DNA of 64,000 nucleotides, taken from positions 62,001 to 126,000 of the forward strand of contig NZ_QRIL01000004.1 in NCBI RefSeq assembly GCF_003471165.1, read 5' to 3'. Below are positions 62,745-64,000 of the stretch, one piece after another (positions within the stretch are counted from its first letter, which is position 1; each line of letters opens with the position of its first letter). This DNA is from Ruminococcus sp. AM22-13 (lineage in GTDB: Bacteria; Bacillota; Clostridia; Lachnospirales; Lachnospiraceae). The notes beneath the pieces are model-generated. The model saw only the letters and a list, made by a program, of their open reading frames with translations, made no database searches and was not told the DNA's origin. The position numbers were made by a program, and so were the translations under genes.

Positions 62745-63038
62745 TTACGGATAGAACGGAAACAGAATCGGCAATAAAATCATACAGATTACAATAAAGA
62801 TTACCAGCAGAAGAATGGTCGGATTCGGATCTGCTCCGAGAAGTCCTACGATCTTATCCGCAATCAGCTCACCAGCACCTGTTGTATCCAGGGCTTTCGC
62901 CAGTGTAAGAGAACCACCAAAAAGCAATACTACTTTCAAATCAATAGAAGCCAGCGCCTCTTTCTCAGAGATTACTCCTGTCAGCACCAGGAAAATCGCT
63001 CCGATACAAGCTGAAATCTGAATGCTGATTCCAATCAG
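62745..63038 (-). pseudogene. DASS-family dicarboxylate/sodium symporter, 5' truncated with internal deletion
   Basis: The frame reads LIGISIQISACIGAIFLVLT, GVISEKEALASIDLKVVLLF, GGSLTLAKALDTTGAGELIA and ADPNPTILLLVIFIVIC, which is the central part of SLC13/DASS symporters. It then passes straight into ILLPILFPFYP, the usual extreme C-terminus. Both the first half of the protein and a central-to-C-terminal block are missing. The upstream cut at about 63038 is exactly where the plus-strand LysR remnant begins. Next to fumarase, the intact gene would have imported a dicarboxylate. Confidence 0.65.
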
Positions 63039-63730
63039 CTACTTATATTCTTCAATATTGCAATGAACTTCAGGCCGACTATTCCAGTATGTCCAGAGTG
63101 AAACCACCCCTCCGTATTGGAATCCCACCTATGCTAAGTACTGTATTTTTCCCGGAACTGCTCACTGCATTTCACCAGGATTATCCTGAAATCGCAGTCG
63201 TGCTGGAAGAATACGGCTCTGTCCGCGCCTGTAATCTGGTTCAGAATGATACTCTGGATCTGGCGCTGGTCAATATGGAACAGTATAATATTGATAAATT
63301 CCACAATGTTGTTCTTGCTAATGATCAGGTTGTTTTCTGTGTGAATAAAGACCACCGACTGGCGGATAAAGAAATCGTTACTACTAAAGAAATGTCTAAA
63401 GAATTACTGATTTTTTTCAATGCTGATTCTGTCCAGAACCAGCTGTTAAAAACAAGATTCGAAATGGATGGATACATACCCAATATTGTTATGCGTAGCA
63501 GTCAGATTTACACAACTCTGCAATTTATAAAAACAGGAAAATACAGTTGTTTCCTCTATTCCAGTATGCTTGATAAATTTACTGATTCTGAAATTACAGG
63601 AATTCCGCTTAATCCGCCAATCCACATTAAGATTGGTATGATCTGGAAAAAAGGAAAATATATCAGTGGAGATATGCAGACGTTTTTGAACTTTACAAGA
63701 ATGTATTACAGAGAACATCCATTGACTTAA
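63038..63730 (+). pseudogene. LysR-family regulator lacking its DNA-binding domain
   Basis: The open frame extends upstream of the first ATG (63089) as ATYILQYCNELQADYSSMSR, the linker helix of LysR proteins. It then gives a complete co-inducer domain: PPLRIGIPPMLSTVFFPELL, FCVNKDHRLADKEIV, SQIYTTLQFIKTG. The N-terminal helix-turn-helix (about 65 residues) is gone; the cut coincides with the truncated DASS gene. It would once have regulated the divergent dicarboxylate genes. A product from the internal ATG could not bind DNA. Confidence 0.75.
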
Positions 63731-63904
63731 TCTCACCAACTACAATGAACGAGAATATACCTCAAAGTTGTCATACTGCTAAGGATAGTTGCATGTGACA
63801 ATTCTTGTAGATAAGTGTGAACACTACCGAAATAATTTTATATGAAATTACTATATGCCTATATGTGAATTACTCGATAACTAAGTTACCAGAACATCTG
63901 AATT

Positions 63905-63926
63905 AAGGCGGGATGCCGCCTTTTTC
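63905..63926 (+). terminator. Intrinsic terminator downstream of the LysR remnant
   Basis: AAGGCGG and CCGCCTT pair around a four-base loop and are followed by TTTTT. The rest of 63731-64000 holds no recognisable gene. Confidence 0.75.
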
Positions 63927-64000
63927 AGGGTGCATCCATGGCACCACTACTGTTTGCTCTTTAAAGCTATACAGCTACTTTTATTATTTCCGGTGTTTTC

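Overview
This is a 64 kb stretch of a low- to moderate-GC Firmicutes chromosome. The best guess is a gut Lachnospiraceae (Blautia/Ruminococcus-like). The inference rests on TnpV- and Tn916-type mobile debris, LanFEG and Bce antimicrobial-peptide defence modules, a carboxynorspermidine polyamine operon, class I two-subunit fumarase, and strong AGGAGG ribosome binding sites. The genus is not proven by anything I can read.

Layout. (a) 1-6030: a carbohydrate ABC transporter (beta-propeller-fused lipoprotein plus two permeases) in line with a response regulator, with the sensor kinase divergent. (b) 6100-12900: mobile-element debris, namely a group II intron 3' end, a Rep-TcpC deletion chimera from a conjugative element, TnpV, an IS200/IS605 element with broken tnpA but intact tnpB, and a small inverted-repeat element. 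Intact nitroreductase/HxlR and DUF1016 nuclease genes lie among these. (c) 12975-17214: lantibiotic-immunity operon lanFEG-RK with no lantibiotic precursor in sight. (d) 17293-25436: a truncated MATE gene, then an ECF transporter fused in one operon to a heterodimeric ABC pair, with a divergent AraC regulator. (e) 25500-29530: acetyltransferase, acyltransferase and TetR genes among many deletion scars. (f) 29687-34007: cytidylate-kinase-like protein, a MATE exporter behind two tandem look-alike leader hairpins, and glycogen synthase with a repetitive basic N-terminal tail. (g) 34168-40595: hipA and IS605 relics, a TetR gene, a small assembly-line set (adenylating ligase, carrier protein, condensation-domain protein), and a hydrolase. 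(h) 40597-43974: a large membrane GGDEF-GGDEF-EAL protein. (i) 44296-50526: polyamine operon speA-speE-speB-CANSDH-nspC preceded by a long structured leader with a consensus promoter, a 47-codon reading frame and an intrinsic terminator. (j) 50589-55569: CyuA-type cysteine desulfidase, sirtuin and AAA/DUF1703 remnants, a CmpB-like membrane protein and an AEC transporter. (k) 55872-60562: BceRS-BceAB module with a clear TTACA-N4-TGTAA dyad. (l) 60925-63730: two-subunit fumarase whose alpha subunit is frameshifted, beside a dicarboxylate transporter and a LysR regulator that both lost their 5' ends in what looks like a single deletion.

The window mixes intact housekeeping and accessory operons with unusually many gene fusions and truncations. 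The strongest candidates for undescribed biology are the speA leader, the paired MATE leader hairpins, the stand-alone ligase/carrier/condensation operon, and the BceR dyad that doubles as a terminator hairpin. All functional calls come from motif recognition by eye; no database search was run.
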